DNA from: Misgurnus anguillicaudatus
Lineage: Eukaryota > Chordata > Actinopteri > Cypriniformes > Cobitidae
Length of the DNA: 64,000 nt
Reading direction: 5' to 3'
NCBI RefSeq assembly: GCF_027580225.2
Contig: NC_073354.2
Span: 10,206,001-10,270,000, forward strand
Shown: positions 1 to 12,090 of the stretch, in pieces
Layout: every line of letters begins with the position of its first letter
Position numbering within the stretch: position 1 is the stretch's first letter
Program-made: the position numbers and the translations under genes
Notes under the pieces: model-generated
The model's input: only the letters and a program-made list of their open reading frames with translations
Database searches by the model: none
What the model was told of the DNA's origin: nothing

Positions 1-180
1 ACATTTAAGTCGTTTTTAAAACTTACTTTACACAAAACAATACAGGTGTGCATCTTGAGTCAAAACAATGACACTGTTATACTGTAGGCTATCTTAAGAT
101 ATGTCAGTGCAAGATATTTTTAAATTAAGGCAGCTCAAACAAGCATTTTAGTCTAGGACGAGGATAAGCCCTGTCAGGGA
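1..180 (-). repeat. End of a dispersed TIR element (GGTTTC..CAGACAGGG family), cut by window start
   Basis: Read on the minus strand from about 180, the segment starts with a CAGGGCTTATCC-like end and runs through a GTTTGAGCTGC block and a CTTGCACTGACA block. The same blocks occur in the same order in the element at about 22890-24075, so this is a second copy in the opposite orientation. Its far end lies outside the window. I recognise the family as common in cyprinids but cannot name it securely. Confidence 0.6.
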
Positions 181-278
181 AGTGACTTCTAGTATTTAGG
201 TGTAAACATGTTACAAGGTTGCCATTGTCTTTTCCTGGCAATGTAGCGGTGCATCTGATGTAAACAATTGCTTAAATT

Positions 279-2052
279 TAGTGCTGGGCAAAGATTAATC
301 ATGATTAATCGTATACAGAATAAAAGTGCATTTTTGCCTAATATGTGTCTGTACCGTGTGTAATTATGATGTATATTTAAACACACACACACACATACAT
401 ATATTCATTTCAGAAATGTTTTATTATTGTTCATATATAATAAAGAATACATAAAAATATAAATTATATATATATAATTATGCAACAGTTCTTCCTGGTT
501 CTCGAATCTGATTGGCTAAGAGGCGTGCAATATTCTACTGATAACGGCACAGTAACCGCTTCACCTTTCGTATCATTCCGCCACCTAGTGAATGGAGGTC
601 CTCTAAACAGGCTCATCTCTGAATGGCAAAACTGCAGACACACAACCGCGCTGTTTTGAATCACTCTCCATGTGTCTCATTAGTTCACTAGCTCATAAAT
701 CAGTCTGTGAATCCCCAATCGGAAGTTATTATTCCGTCAAAGATCAGCGCTCTTGGATGTTACGTTAAAGTTAATGGGAGTAATATCTTGTCACATCGTG
801 TGGACGATTAACACTTGGAAAGAGGAATGTAAACACTCATTTTTTTCTAGAGCTATATCTCTTATCAGAATGCGAAAACACCATGGAACTGCAGGTAAGC
901 ACCGCAGCTTTTAAATGTGGACATTGATCATTTATTTAATCGCGACGTGACTATTAAAACATGTTATGAGATATCGCCACTGGTATATTTATAAGCAGCA
1001 TGCAAAAACATCTCTCTGACACTTATAAAAAAAACAGTTTTATATAGTACTGACAAGAACGAAGTCTAATAATAACCGAGTGCTCGTATCGCGTTAAGAT
1101 GAAATGGTAAACCAATAGTAACATTATAAAAGTATAGTTTTATTAACTTTTACCTCGCGCCAAAACAATAACAACACAAAAGACACTAAATATGAATAAG
1201 AAAACAAGTAATAGTTTCATCATGACACCAAATACTGCTGATTTGATCTATTTTTTGACCATCAGGCCAACATGAGAGCCAGGGAATCCCTGTCAGAGAT
1301 GTAGCCCAGAGAGGGCGATGGTCAGCGGGGCGAGTGAACACTGACGTCCGCTCATTCTTTGGTTCTCATACGTACCGAATCTCACTAAGCAAACGTTCAA
1401 ACAGGCGCTATCTTTACTAATCGACTGTAGATTTAAATATAATACATATATATTCTCGACTGAACAAATCTTAAAACTACACTTTGTGACCAAGAAATTG
1501 TAATATTTAAAAACGGCGAATCCGTTCATTGAGTTAATATGAGATTCAAAGCAGCCGAAAGTGTTACCTGTCATTCCGGCCGCCCTCAAATCCGTGGCGG
1601 AAGAAGTAGTTCTCAAACAAAGAGGCTTTTAAAATTACTCCGTTGTTGTTTTCTAGTTTTCGTTTTTCAAACGTGTGCCGTCGAACTGTTGTATAAAAGC
1701 AATATCGCTCTCGGAGTCGTGTGATATAGCTCTATATCATCACGGTTGTGATTGCCTCTGGCACTCAGCCTACGGCCTCGTGCCTCTGGCCTAATCACAG
1801 CCGTGATGATATAGAGCTATATCACACTCCTACTCGAGCGATATTGCTTATATATATATATATATAAGCAATATCGCTCGAGTAGGAGTGTGATATAGCT
1901 CTATATACACACACACATGTAAATGTTTCTTAAATACATACATGACTGTGTGTGTGTGTATTTATATATACATAATAATTACACACAGTGCACACTTATA
2001 TATTATTTTATTTTGTATGTGATTAATCCGAATTAATCTTTGCCCAGCACTA
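279..2052. mobile_element. hAT-type non-autonomous element, 8-bp TSD CTTAAATT
   Basis: The ends are TAGTGCTGGGCAAAGATTAA and its inverted match ending at 2052. They are flanked by an exact 8-bp direct repeat, CTTAAATT, at 271-278 and 2053-2060. An 8-bp TSD with TA-starting ends fits the hAT superfamily. No transposase frame is present. The interior holds an apparent second inverted pair (near 476-490 and 1682-1695) and a set of palindromes at 1697-1906, so it is probably a composite of nested insertions. Confidence 0.85.
1697..1906. repeat. Three-armed palindrome cluster
   Basis: Arm 1 (1697-1737) starts AAGCAATATCGCTC. Arm 2 (1809-1849) is its inverted match, and arm 3 (about 1864-1906) repeats arm 1's orientation. 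Positions 1809-1906 form an essentially perfect 98-bp palindrome centred on a TA run. Arms 1 and 2 form an alternative, longer imperfect hairpin with a loop of about 38 bp near 1755-1792. Confidence 0.85.
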
Positions 2053-2150
2053 CTTAAATTGCTTACAATTCCAAGTAAAACTTACCTAAAAATTGCAATT
2101 GCTTAAATTGCTTAAAATTCCATGTAAAACTTACTTTAAAAAGTGGATAC
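2053..2150 (+). repeat. Two-copy 49-bp tandem repeat beside the hAT insertion
   Basis: Units starting CTTAAATTGCTTA at 2053 and 2102 share TTCCA.GTAAAACTTAC. The hAT-type element to the left inserted at the first CTTAAATT, so the tandem repeat probably predates it. Confidence 0.6.
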
Positions 2151-4272
2151 AAAAATGATGCACTGTATTAACATTTTTTAGTGAATCCAGCGTATTATTT
2201 TGTCAGTGTTCTGTTTAACCTACTGGATTGATGTTGTGACACTCCCAGCTTACTTAAAATCACCATTTGTTATTGTTTACCCCTTGACCTAAATAAAGGC
2301 TGAGCCACTGGTGGAACTAATGCGAATCTATCTGTTACAGCATTACAATACATAACATAGTTTGACAACATGTTTTATGACAATTAACAATTTACATGAA
2401 TGCAATGTTTTGTTAAAACCAGATTAGTTCCCCACTTCCTGTTTGGTGATTGGGATTAGTGTTGTTATGCTGGGCAGGTAACCAATTCTGTGGTCCAGTG
2501 TTCCTAATCAAAGTGGAACAGGCTAAGTCTGCACAGACTTCCTTCATAGGCCATGTGTTAAAATAATTGGTTTAATGTTGACTTTTATTAATTGGATGGA
2601 AAAATTCATATTTACTCTGGATTGTTCACCAAACTCTGGCTTCTAAAGATTTGGGTTGCTGCTCAGACTATATGCAAAAAAAGCCTGATTTGAAAATAAA
2701 TTTACACTGATGTCAGGGTGTAGGACTGACAACTCATCTGTTCAAATAAGCCTAAAAATGTTCTTTATAGCCGATGTCTAATCTAATATTTATCCTATGC
2801 ACTCCTTCATTTGAATTACTGAAACAGCACACTGTATGGTTGCATAAAGGTCCAAAGGCCACAAAAATCAAATAAAAAAATGTAGTGGTAAAACAAAAAA
2901 GTGGGATTATTTATTAGGAAAATTTGAATAAATATTTGTTTTTATCTTGCTATCCGCCATTTTGCACTTATACTATTCTGCAAAATATATGCAAATTTGT
3001 GACATTAACCATATTACCGTCTTTGTATGAAAGGTCAGATTTCAATGCTTCTATTAAAATACACAATTTGCTTCTTGGAGGAAATAATGCTAGACTCATG
3101 ACAGCTCGAGTGCAAGCATTAGACAACATAATAAATGCTAAATCTTGCTTAACAAGCTCATAACAATCTTGCTCATGACAAACACGAGATTTTATGTTTA
3201 CGGTCGATGCTGAGAACTGGAATTAAGATTGCTGAATAAAGGGCTGAATTTGTTCCTCGCAAATTTCTTCTCGATTGAACAAAGAAAGACACCAACAGTT
3301 TGGATGACATGGTGGTGAGTAAATTATCTGGATTATCAAATAGAACATATTTGAAAAAAAAAACTTAAATCTATCACTACAAACTGGCAGTAGTGTAGAT
3401 AGTTCTGATATCTTAGCTCACCCACTTAACTGCTTTCTGTCAAGTAGTAGAGACAGTTTGTTATTTCAAATGAGTTCTTATGTGAAGGTCATGCGAATAA
3501 GGACATGACATCGCAAGTCTCCAAATCATTAGATGCACTTATACATTTGTTTCAAGTCACGTATTTCATGCCAAGCATACAATCATAGTAAGAATGTTAT
3601 ATATTATCCTGTGTCTGGTTGATGAATACAGCGCTCTTTCTCGTGAGCACAGGCCAGCATTCATCATCCCTATGGTGATAATGAGAAAGCACTTTTCACA
3701 ATTACCTGATGATCATTAAGCTGTTAAATAGACTTTGCCCTGCAGTGGATCTCGGTGGCCATCACAGTGCACTTCATCTCTATATTGGAATAGTTCAACA
3801 AGATTACATTCTGAAATAAAGCAATCTGTGAGTTCTTAGGTTATAAATCTAATCTGGATCACACTGTAAGGTTAAGTGATACGCTTTTGAGTAATGCAGG
3901 ATGCCAACGATCAGTTAACGTATCTAAACACTGTGTAATGCGTTCACAAAGATGCGAATGAAGGGTTAAGCGCGAGTAATTTAAATGTAAAATTAATGCA
4001 TAGACATCCTGCGGCGTGATTTGCACGAATGGCATACCACGATAACAAATCAGGAGCTTGATTATGAAGTATTGAGCTGAGGCAGAAATATGAAACAACA
4101 ATGAAGGCTAAAATCCTTCGCAAATGATGCGAGTTAACCCTTGTTCAAGAGTCCAACTACGGGCGAATAGCACAATTTATTCACTGTATGCGTGTCTGGT
4201 GTGAACGCACAGTAAAGGCTATATGTGTGGTCACACAGTTCACAGTAAAGGCTATATGTGCACAGTAAAGTC
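2151..4272. other. Stretch without recognised feature
   Basis: AT-rich sequence in which I see no long TIR pair, LTR, RNA gene or convincing coding segment. The longest frames here are 60-80 codons and do not look conserved. A loose inverted match, CTCTTTCTC near 3635 and GAGAAAGCAC near 3682, is too weak to call an element. Confidence 0.4.
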
Positions 4273-4275
4273 TAT

Positions 4276-5480
4276 GGGCACTATTTTAACGATCTAAGCA
4301 CATTGTCTAAATGGGCGTGTCCGATGCCACTTTTGCTAATTTAACGACGGGAAAAATGGTTTGTGCGCCGAGCACATGGTCGAAAAGGGTTGTTCCTATT
4401 TCCTAATGAGTAATTGGTGTGTTTTGGGCGTAACATGCAATAAACCAATGAGAGTCTTATCTCTAATCCCCTTTAAAAGCCAGTTGCGCTGGCGCTATGT
4501 CTAATCCCTATTTAGATGATGGACTTTGTAAACTGAAAAACTAAGTGGAGGAAGAAAACCACCAGTTTAAGAATAATGTTAAAAATGTTTTGTTTTCATT
4601 TTTATTGAAATGTTAATTTTTTGGAATAAAACCTTTAAAAGCCGTTTTCTTTAACAAATAGCAGGCTTTTAATTGCTGTAAATGTATTGAAATCCTACAT
4701 AATCATTGTAATCTCATAAGATAATTAGCAAATATGCAAGAAAAGGTGTGTACTCTAAAAATACAAACAAGAGAAAGAATTTACAAACGTGCGGAGAGCC
4801 GAAGCGTTTCAACACTAGAACAGCGCCATGGGATTTTTACAAAGCATTACTTAAAATGTTTCTCATCTCTCCATATCCACAGGTACAGTGTCATCATGTA
4901 CAATAAATCTGTGGGGTAGCATTTAAAAACATTTAAAATAGATGCATTTGTTTAAAGCAAAGCATTTATTTACTTACCAGACTACAGGTGAAGCAGCATT
5001 TTACGCCTTCTAACGTCTCATAATCAGTCCTCATTTATGTCCAAGAGACTCAATAATAATCTTTTACATTCAATCCTTTAACCTTTCATATTTAAAAGTG
5101 TTTTTGTGCTGCTGCGCATTCATGTGTGTGATAAGCAAACCCGCAATGTCGTCCCGTTTATAGGCGCATAATTTACTGCGCTCTTTAAATAACCAAAAAA
5201 CATATTGCGTCATTGACTTTGGACTTTAGACCAGGTTTTTGTTGGTCAAATAGCGTAGTCTATTTTAGTTGCCTCAAAATAGCAATGCGCCAACAATGCG
5301 CCTGAACACACCTCGTTTTCAGACCAGAACGCCCATGGGCGCAAAAGTGGGCGCAAATGCATTTGCTATTTAAACAACGTGGCGCTAAACGTGAATATGA
5401 TAATTACGCCGGGTTAAAAATAACAAAAAACACTTGCATCACACATTGAGCTGCATTGCGCAAGGTGTATGATAGAGCCC
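4276..5480 (-). mobile_element. Dispersed cyprinid-type element, copy A, 3-bp TSD TAT
   Basis: It begins GGGCACTATTTTAACGATC and ends GATAGAGCCC, with TAT on both sides (4273-4275, 5481-5483). It is homologous over its length, in reverse orientation, to the interrupted copy at 46918-51671. The shared interior is rich in GCGC motifs such as TGCGCCC. There is no coding capacity. A 3-bp TSD would suit a PIF/Harbinger-type element, but the class is inferred. Confidence 0.75.
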
Positions 5481-5483
5481 TAT

Positions 5484-6578
5484 ATGTGCTACATGTGAGT
5501 CTTATTTTAATGAAAGAAATAAGAGAATAACAAGAACTATATAGGCTGAAGCCTGTCCCAACTACTATAAGAAACAAAGCCTTAAAATGATGATGTTTTA
5601 ATTTAGCAGGAACTAACCTGCCAAATAATGTGAAAATTAATTTTTAAATATTTTGAAAAAGTACATAAAAATCTTGTTCAAATCTGTCTCATATTACCTC
5701 AATTTGAACTGGAAGGATAATCATTATGATCTATACAGTAAATTGAGCTGTCAGGTATGTTTTCTTAGAAAATGTCAGTTTGACTTCATTTAACACTCTA
5801 TTTAGCGAAATGATGCTTTTTAAGCACATAAATGGTGGGCAAAGTTACCAAACTCAAAGTCAACTGCAAATGAAGATATTCTATCTATCACTTTTCCAGA
5901 ACAAACTAGTTTTTAAAAGTACAATAAATGTCTTTTAGGTCAAACATCACAGTTTCCCTCATTTAAAAAATTCCAGTCCAAGGCATATGCATAAAGGAGG
6001 TGAAGCCACTTTAGTAGTGTGTTATCAGTCGTCATATCAAAGAGACAGTTACTTTTCCACCCTGATTCTAAACCCAATTTGTCCTTCAAAAAGATATAAT
6101 GTTGTTGTAATTTTTAACTGTGGGTTCATTTTTAAACTTGTAAGCCTCTAGTTTACCCAAAATTGAAATGTATCATAATGCATTGCATTGACAACACAAA
6201 GGTCATGGGTTAAATCCTAAAAGAACCCACATACTGATTTCAATTTTTTTTTTTGATAGAATGCACTGTATGTCACTTTGAATAAAAGTAACAGAGCCTA
6301 AACCTGCTGAAATTACAGTAAATACCCTTCGTGTAATGGACCTTCCCAGATTCCATTTAGACATCAAAGTGTTCACTGTAAAATGTAACATTCTGGGCAA
6401 ATGGAATAATGGAACATTTTGAGTCATTTAAATCTGCAAGCATCCATTAGTCAGCTGTGTCATGCTTCTTTTAAACTTTCTGCCTTGCTAAAATGAAATC
6501 CCAAGCAATCATCATTTAAAGAAAAGCAATGATGTGTTTATTTTTCAGCTTGTCAAGAGGAAAATGTGTATTATACAC
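5484..6578. other. Stretch without recognised feature
   Basis: AT-rich sequence with no TIR pair, LTR or convincing exon that I can see. Confidence 0.4.
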
Positions 6579-6580
6579 AA

Positions 6581-6739
6581 TACACTGTAAACATTTAAAT
6601 CGGATCAACTTAAAATATTACTTCAATTGGTAACACATAAAAAAGTTGCTTTAGTTTCCCTTTAGGTGAAAAACTTATATTTTTTTAAGTGTTATTAATT
6701 CATGTAATATTTTAAGTTGATCCAATGTTTTACAGTGTA
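6581..6739. mobile_element. Short MITE with TA ends (Tc1/mariner-like)
   Basis: TACACTGTAAA at the left and TTTTACAGTGTA at the right enclose longer inverted arms that include GGATCAACTTAAAATATTA and its match. The TA at each outer end fits a TA target duplication. Length is 159 bp with no coding capacity. Confidence 0.75.
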
Positions 6740-7147
6740 CAAGGTCTTAATGGATTTCATTCTGGCATGAGATTAGTTTTGGATTTCAAATGGGCTTCCG
6801 ATAAAGACTTTATTGTATTTCCTATTGCGCATTTGCAATGACTTTATTTCCTTGTGGCACATTAGCATTAACACATAAAAGAGAAAGTACAAGTTATTAG
6901 ATTATCTGAATTTGGCTGAGCAGTCTTTGGAGGGGCTTGCCAATGTATAACAATGCTTCTAATATATAAAAACTAAGTGCTTTAAAAAGAGTTTTAATGA
7001 AGGTGTCTGTCATTTTCATTTATATCATAAACATTGTGCCATCCCAAGACACAATTTTGAATTTACAATGTGTTAAAGCTTAACACCATACCCAATAAAT
7101 TATTATTAACTAGTCGAATTACAACAATCACAATTTGACCTTTGTGG

Positions 7148-7593
7148 CAGTGGCGGATAGTGACTGCTCTTCCGAGAGGCGCAAATTAAACATATGTGTT
7201 TGGAGTGTCATGAGTGTTGCTTGTGTTTTCAAAATATGTGTTTGTTGCGTCATGTGAACCATGTGCATCATGTGTTTTGTCAAAATAAGTGCCTGCTGCA
7301 CACGCATCAAAACTGTTCATGATACATGAGACGCTCACATTCACAAAAAAAAAACACGCCGGACACTCCCTTAACACTAAACTCTGATTACGCATGAGAT
7401 TATGCGAGTATCTGGCAAACCATTAGACGCGTCTGCAGCAGGCACTTTTTTTGACTAGACATGTGTTGGACATCACTCGACGCGCAGAACACATATTTTG
7501 AATTTACAAACCACACACATGACGGGCTACATACATATTGTGACGAACTTCGCATTGTGCGCCCTCGAAAAAAGAAGTCACCGGCCACCACTG
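7148..7593. mobile_element. Short hAT-type MITE (CAGTGGTGGC family), copy 1
   Basis: The left end CAGTGGCGGATAGTGACTGC pairs with a right end GTCACCGGCCACCACTG. The flanks are CTTTGTGG (7140-7147) and CTTTGTAG (7594-7601), a 7-of-8 matching 8-bp TSD. It is 446 bp long and directly homologous to 36121-36587. Frames in this region are not conserved as protein and are ignored. Confidence 0.85.
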
Positions 7594-7602
7594 CTTTGTA
7601 GC

Positions 7603-8058
7603 TCATATGAAATCCATTTCCATCATTACAGTTTCTATCTTTGCAGTTAAAAATAGATGAGAAATTTCTTTAACGCTCAGTGAAGCACAATATTTTTTTG
7701 TTCTGGACCCCTCCCAGAACCGCATCGTTATACAATCCCCACTGACGGCTGTGATTGGAAGAATACTGAAAGATTGTGACAGTGATAAAGAAGATGAGGT
7801 TTTGTTCCGATGAACAGCATAAGGTTCCTCCTGAGTTGTGAGGTGATGGTCTTTTGTCAGTTTTGTCTCAGGCTGAGCTGTACCCTGGAGTTTCTGTCCT
7901 GTATTTGAACAGGATACAGCAGCAGGTCTGTGAGAAGATGAATTGCAGTCTCCTTTGTGGGTCTCCGTTTCTTTCCTAATGATCCCCAGCTGTATCCGCA
8001 CACCAGCGTTTTCCACATACAAGCCCGGCTTGTAGTTGACAAATTGTAAAATGATCAA
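7603..8058 (-). CDS. Unrecognised 150-codon open segment (weak candidate)
   Basis: A minus-strand frame stays open for about 150 codons, long for this AT-rich window. The predicted peptide is serine/threonine-rich in the middle (near residues 39-100). I do not recognise it, and the first codon is TTG, so no start is supported. No transposon termini were found within 7602-8560. It could be an exon fragment, an old retrocopy, or a chance frame in locally GC-richer DNA; I lean to the last. Confidence 0.15.
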   Translation of the reverse strand: MIILQFVNYKPGLYVENAGVRIQLGIIRKETETHKGDCNSSSHRPAAVSCSNTGQKLQGTAQPETKLTKDHHLTTQEEPYAVHRNKTSSSLSLSQSFSILPITAVSGDCITMRFWEGSRTKKYCASLSVKEISHLFLTAKIETVMMEMDFI

Positions 8059-8690
8059 AAAACCGCTGGCAGGGATTTAACCCCTTTGTCTCAAAGTGAC
8101 CCCGCGAGTCCTGCAGTGAAATCAGGGGAAATGGTTCCTAGAAAAGGCCGAGATTGATTACCTATATCTTTGAACACCTGGAGCTGCAGGCCCCTGTGAT
8201 AGTTTACGTCTGGGGACTCAACGAGATGTGGGAGCTTCACAGAAAGAAAACTATTCTTCTTGGATGTAGCACTTTAAATGAAAGTTTCGCTGCTTTTATG
8301 TCAAATACAGAGAATACTTGATGGAAGATGCCAAAAGCAGATCACTGGAACCTGTTCTGACAAAAATGTAATAGTCCCAAAAAATAAAAATAGCTCTGAT
8401 ATTGAGTTATAGCCTTGTTGAATATTTTTATCCTTATTGGTCTCCATCGTTTTTACAGAATGTCACCTTAATTTTACACATAAGACCAAAACTAAAATAT
8501 TATCATACAGTTTGATATCAGCAAACCCAAAGAACTTTAATCTGACATTGAATAGGTATGTTAACTCATTCCCCGCCAGCCATTTTTTGAAAAGTTGCCC
8601 GCCAGCATTTTTTGTGATTTTCACAAAAGTTTCTTCTAAAAATATATAAACATACAAATATATCAAATGAAAGAACAGACCCTCTGCTTT

Positions 8691-8726
8691 CAAACAAACA
8701 ATAAACAAACAAACAAACAAACAAAA
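8691..8726 (+). repeat. (CAAA)n simple repeat
   Basis: A run of CAAA units with small interruptions inside the TTAA-flanked element. Confidence 0.9.
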
Positions 8727-8765
8727 CAGGAAAAAGTTTTATCTATATTTTTTCTCTGCATATAA

Positions 8766-9095
8766 ACATGAAACTATCGTGTGTGCACTTGAAACTATCG
8801 TGTTTAGTTTCGCATGCACACGTGAAACTATCGCACACACGAGAAATTTTTGAAATTTCAGCGAAAGTTTCATGTGCATGTGCGAAAGTTTCATAAGCGC
8901 ACGCGAAAGTTTCATGTGCAGAATTTTTTTTTAAAGTTTAGTTTTGCTTGCGCATATTAAAATTTTTGCTTGCGCACATGAAACTTTCTCTGAAATTTCG
9001 AACATTTCTCGTGCGCGCAATAGTTTCAGGTGCGCAAGCAAACTAAACTTTAAAAAAAAATACTGCACATGAGGTTTTCGCGTGAGCACATTAAA
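8766..9095. repeat. Inverted array of GAAACTWTCG / CGAAAGTTTC motifs
   Basis: Three copies of GAAACTATCG (about 8770, 8791, 8824) are followed by three inverted CGAAAGTTTC copies (about 8883-8915 and just upstream). A further pair of inverted arms containing AAACTTT and TTGCTTGCGCA follows, near 8930-8975 and 9020-9062. GTGTGCGCAC-like palindromes separate the units, so the whole segment can fold extensively. Confidence 0.7.
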
Positions 9096-9361
9096 GTTTA
9101 AATTTTTTAGCTAAAAGCTGAAATAATTGCATTTTTGTGAAGCAATTTTGTTAGAGATCAGATTCAGAATGAATATCAAAACATACACAGAGTTTAAAAT
9201 TAGTAAATAACGTTTTGGCTTCAGTTTTTTCATAAATTGGGCAAATTAGTGGATAATCGCGGTATTGCAGATTAACATAAAAATTCTTTAGAAACACATT
9301 TTTTTGCAAATGTTTTCTCTTAATTGACAAGATAACTCGTCAATGGTGGGGAAAGAGTTAA

Positions 9362-10250
9362 AGGAAAAGGTCGAAAAAGGTAGAAAAACAGCATTCACCC
9401 ACAACAAACTGACAAGCCAAAAATCTCAGCTTCCTGTTTCCCATTTATAGACTTTGACAATGTAAACATGCAGTGAATGACAAGAAAAATATTCATCAGA
9501 ACACTGTGGCCACGAAATCTTTTTTTTTTAACTTTTTTATTTGTTATATCTTTCAGCTGAGAAATAAATTGTATATGCACCAAACACAAGTAAATTTATT
9601 CATTTAAATAAATAAACCAAATTTAATTGTATTACCCAGAATTCAACAGATTCCATCTGATTCTATTTAGTCTATCTGAAAGAAATGTGAAAGGATGAGG
9701 ATAGAGCACTCATTTCATGTCACTATTGTCTCTGATGGACATTCCATTGTGACAGGAATGTGATTTCAACCATCCATGTAAGACTGAGGTCAGTAGGGCA
9801 CATCTGACTGTCTTACACCATCACACAGCGATGAGCCCTGGATAAAACACACAGATCAGCTTGTCTGTTGAGGATTATGGCATACAGAGCACATGTTCAG
9901 AAAGAACAACCTCTTTATCTTGACAGTAAAGACTGCCAGAGCCGATGTCACCCATGCAGGGCAGCATGAAAGTGCAGCCACACAGTGTCAGGTTTATGGA
10001 GGCAGAATCCAGTCGCAGACAGCATTTTACATTAAGCTTTACCAAAATGAGCCAACGACAAAGGCATAATTAAACTCAAATCTAACCACAAGACTTCAGG
10101 GTAAGCAGAGACAAAACTTAAAAGATATACAGTTCTACTAATTGGAATAATCCACCACAGGGAGCAGACATGTACCTATTCATTGCACTATAAATCTTTT
10201 TGTTGCAAATGCTTAGCTGTAAATAAAGAGTTCAGATGCAAAATCCTCTA
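9362..10250. other. Stretch without recognised feature
   Basis: Mostly unique-looking sequence. The part near 9720-10030 is less AT-rich than its surroundings but shows no long open frame with clear splice sites. Confidence 0.4.
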
Positions 10251-10269
10251 AGTGCTTCTGACGTGTTTT

Positions 10270-11085
10270 CTTGTGAATTAACACTTTTTTGAGAACCCAA
10301 GTGCAGTTTATTAAAAAACATAGACATGAATAAAAATTAAACGTAGACATGAACAAGAACTTTGACATGGCACGAAAACTCACCAAAAGGAAGGACACTA
10401 GATAAACAAAGCTTGACAAAGACAATAGGCTTGTTTGAGATGCGGCTTGCCGCGCCTGAAATTTAGACAATATCAAGCGGCTGCAGTTAGGAGAGGGGAT
10501 TTTAAGTCGGGCACTTCACCAATTTTGCAGTCCACTCGACCACAAATGTCAGCAGAGGCAGAGATCCCGTTTGCATATTTTATTACAGATGATAAAAATA
10601 TACGCATTTACATGAATAAGGAGAATCACAAAGGTGAACCTTTCATAAATGTAAAAGGCTACTTAGTAAATGTTGGGGTGTATAAATCTAAGTCTAGTGG
10701 TAATACAAATTATTTTCTGTTGTGTGAAATATAAACAGCTCACAGTACAAATAATTCAGAAAGTGCTTTTCGTCAACACAGTCGGGGGAGAGCAACTGTA
10801 GAGCCCGCCTGCAGAATCTGACGAGCACGCCTCATCATGAGAGTTTTTTGGCACACGTCAGCATGACATCATAGCAAGTTGAACGTAACTCGGATACTTT
10901 TCTAACCGGCATGCGGCGATCACCGGTGATCCATTCTGTGCAGAATTTGGTCATCTTAAACTAGCCTATTGGCAACATGGGCTATATATACAGACAAGGA
11001 ACCAATCAGAACATGACACATCAGGGAACAGGGAAACTAAAGACAACCATGACAATGAACAATATAAAAATAAAATACATGAACA
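10270..11085 (-). mobile_element. Degraded solo LTR, minus strand, interrupted
   Basis: Read on the minus strand, 11085-10971 carries a TATATATAG promoter-like box (plus strand about 10981-10991). Then, after a 547-bp insertion, 10423-10270 carries an AATAAA signal (plus TTTATT 10307-10312) followed by a GCACTTGGGTTCTC tail. This order matches U3-R-U5 of a retrotransposon LTR. Exact ends and a TSD were not resolved, so family and limits are inference. Confidence 0.5.
10424..10970. mobile_element. TIR element inserted in the LTR
   Basis: AATAGGCTTGTTTGAGATG at the left matches the inverted CATCTTAAACTAGCCTATT at the right (two mismatches in 19). It splits an LTR-like sequence whose promoter and polyadenylation parts lie either side. 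A roughly 99-codon frame inside (10435-10734) is not recognised and has no second copy to support it. TSD not resolved. Confidence 0.7.
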
Positions 11086-11419
11086 TGCATACCTGTCAAC
11101 CCTCCCGTTCTTCCCAGGATTATCCCGTATTTTACCATTCTTTTTTGCCATCATCACGTTTAAATAATTTCAAGTAATTCTCCAGTATTTGTAGTCTTTC
11201 TATGAAAAAATCCCACTGGCACTATATGTTTGCTACATTCACCTCCGGTAAAGCTGGCGGTAGTATTTCTGTAACATATCACTCAAACAACACCCGCCAA
11301 TGAAACAAGAAGAAGAAAAGCTTCCCGAGGATGGGTGGAGGATGATGAGCCGTGCGTAAAGCTACAACCACCACGCGCAGTAGCGCGTACAACCGCCCAC
11401 CGGCTTACTACTACAAAAA

Positions 11420-11935
11420 ACCTTTTTTTTTGTAAGGGTGTTTTCACATCTGTAGTTCGGTTCATTTGGTCCGGACCAAAAGCAAAAAATGATACATTGT
11501 AACTTTTTTAGCAGTTTTGGCTCCTTTTCACACCACACTGAGTGCTCTGATGGCAAATAGATGGTAAGCTGTTTTAAACAACTTTAAAGAAATGTGGATG
11601 TTAACTTCAGTTGTGCTTGTGCTCGACTTTTAAGCAGCATGGGTGTGGAAACGAACGTAAACAGTGCGGGGGTAAACGCGTCATCTGTTTAAAAAAGTTC
11701 TGATTGGCCCGATCTGTCAGCGCGATCTGATGTCATCCGTTCTAAATGCCGGTAATCCTATATTTTTCGTTCACACATAGCGCTTACCGGTAAATTACTG
11801 GTAATCTTACAAGCTGTCTTACTGGTAAATTGGGAGCACTGATTTACCGGAAAGGTTCTGTTCACACATGACATGTTAACTGCAATTTACCAGTAAATTA
11901 CCAGTAAAGACTGCATGTGTGAAAGGGACTATTGA
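11420..11935. repeat. Fragments of dispersed MITE-type repeats
   Basis: The segment near 11440-11480 carries a TTCGGTTCATTTGGTCCGGA motif typical of a teleost TIR repeat. From 11748 to 11930 there are repeated TTACCGGTAAATTACTGGTA-like palindromic motifs with GTTCACACAT ends. A similar TGGTAAATTACTGTGTGAAA end occurs near 62525. Boundaries are unclear. Confidence 0.45.
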
Positions 11936-12090
11936 CTGGGCATCACGTTGAAGGAAAGGCCAGTAGATCAATGGTGTAATGACGTTCACTGCAGCAGGAA
12001 CTGGATCTGTTAGTCTAAGTGTCCTCGATCCTGAAATGACTTTAGTAATAAGTATTTTTGTCTTGTTTCAGTACAAATATCTACAAATTC

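Larger units (their letters stand above)
8565..9357. mobile_element. TTAA-flanked element, copy 1 (CTCWTTCCCCGCC family)
   Basis: Flanked by TTAA at 8561-8564 and 9358-9361. The left end is CTCATTCCCCGCCAGCC and the right end GTCAATGGTGGGGAAAGAG. The left half is homologous, in reverse orientation, to 42762-43243, including a shared block around AACAGACCCTCTGCTTTCAAA. TTAA targets fit piggyBac-type elements. Unlike copy 2, this copy carries an internal array of GAAACTWTCG motifs. Confidence 0.75.

Noticed and set aside
3635..3695. Possible hairpin between CTCTTTCTC and GAGAAAGCAC
   Set aside because: Only about nine pairs with an uneven loop, within chance for this composition.
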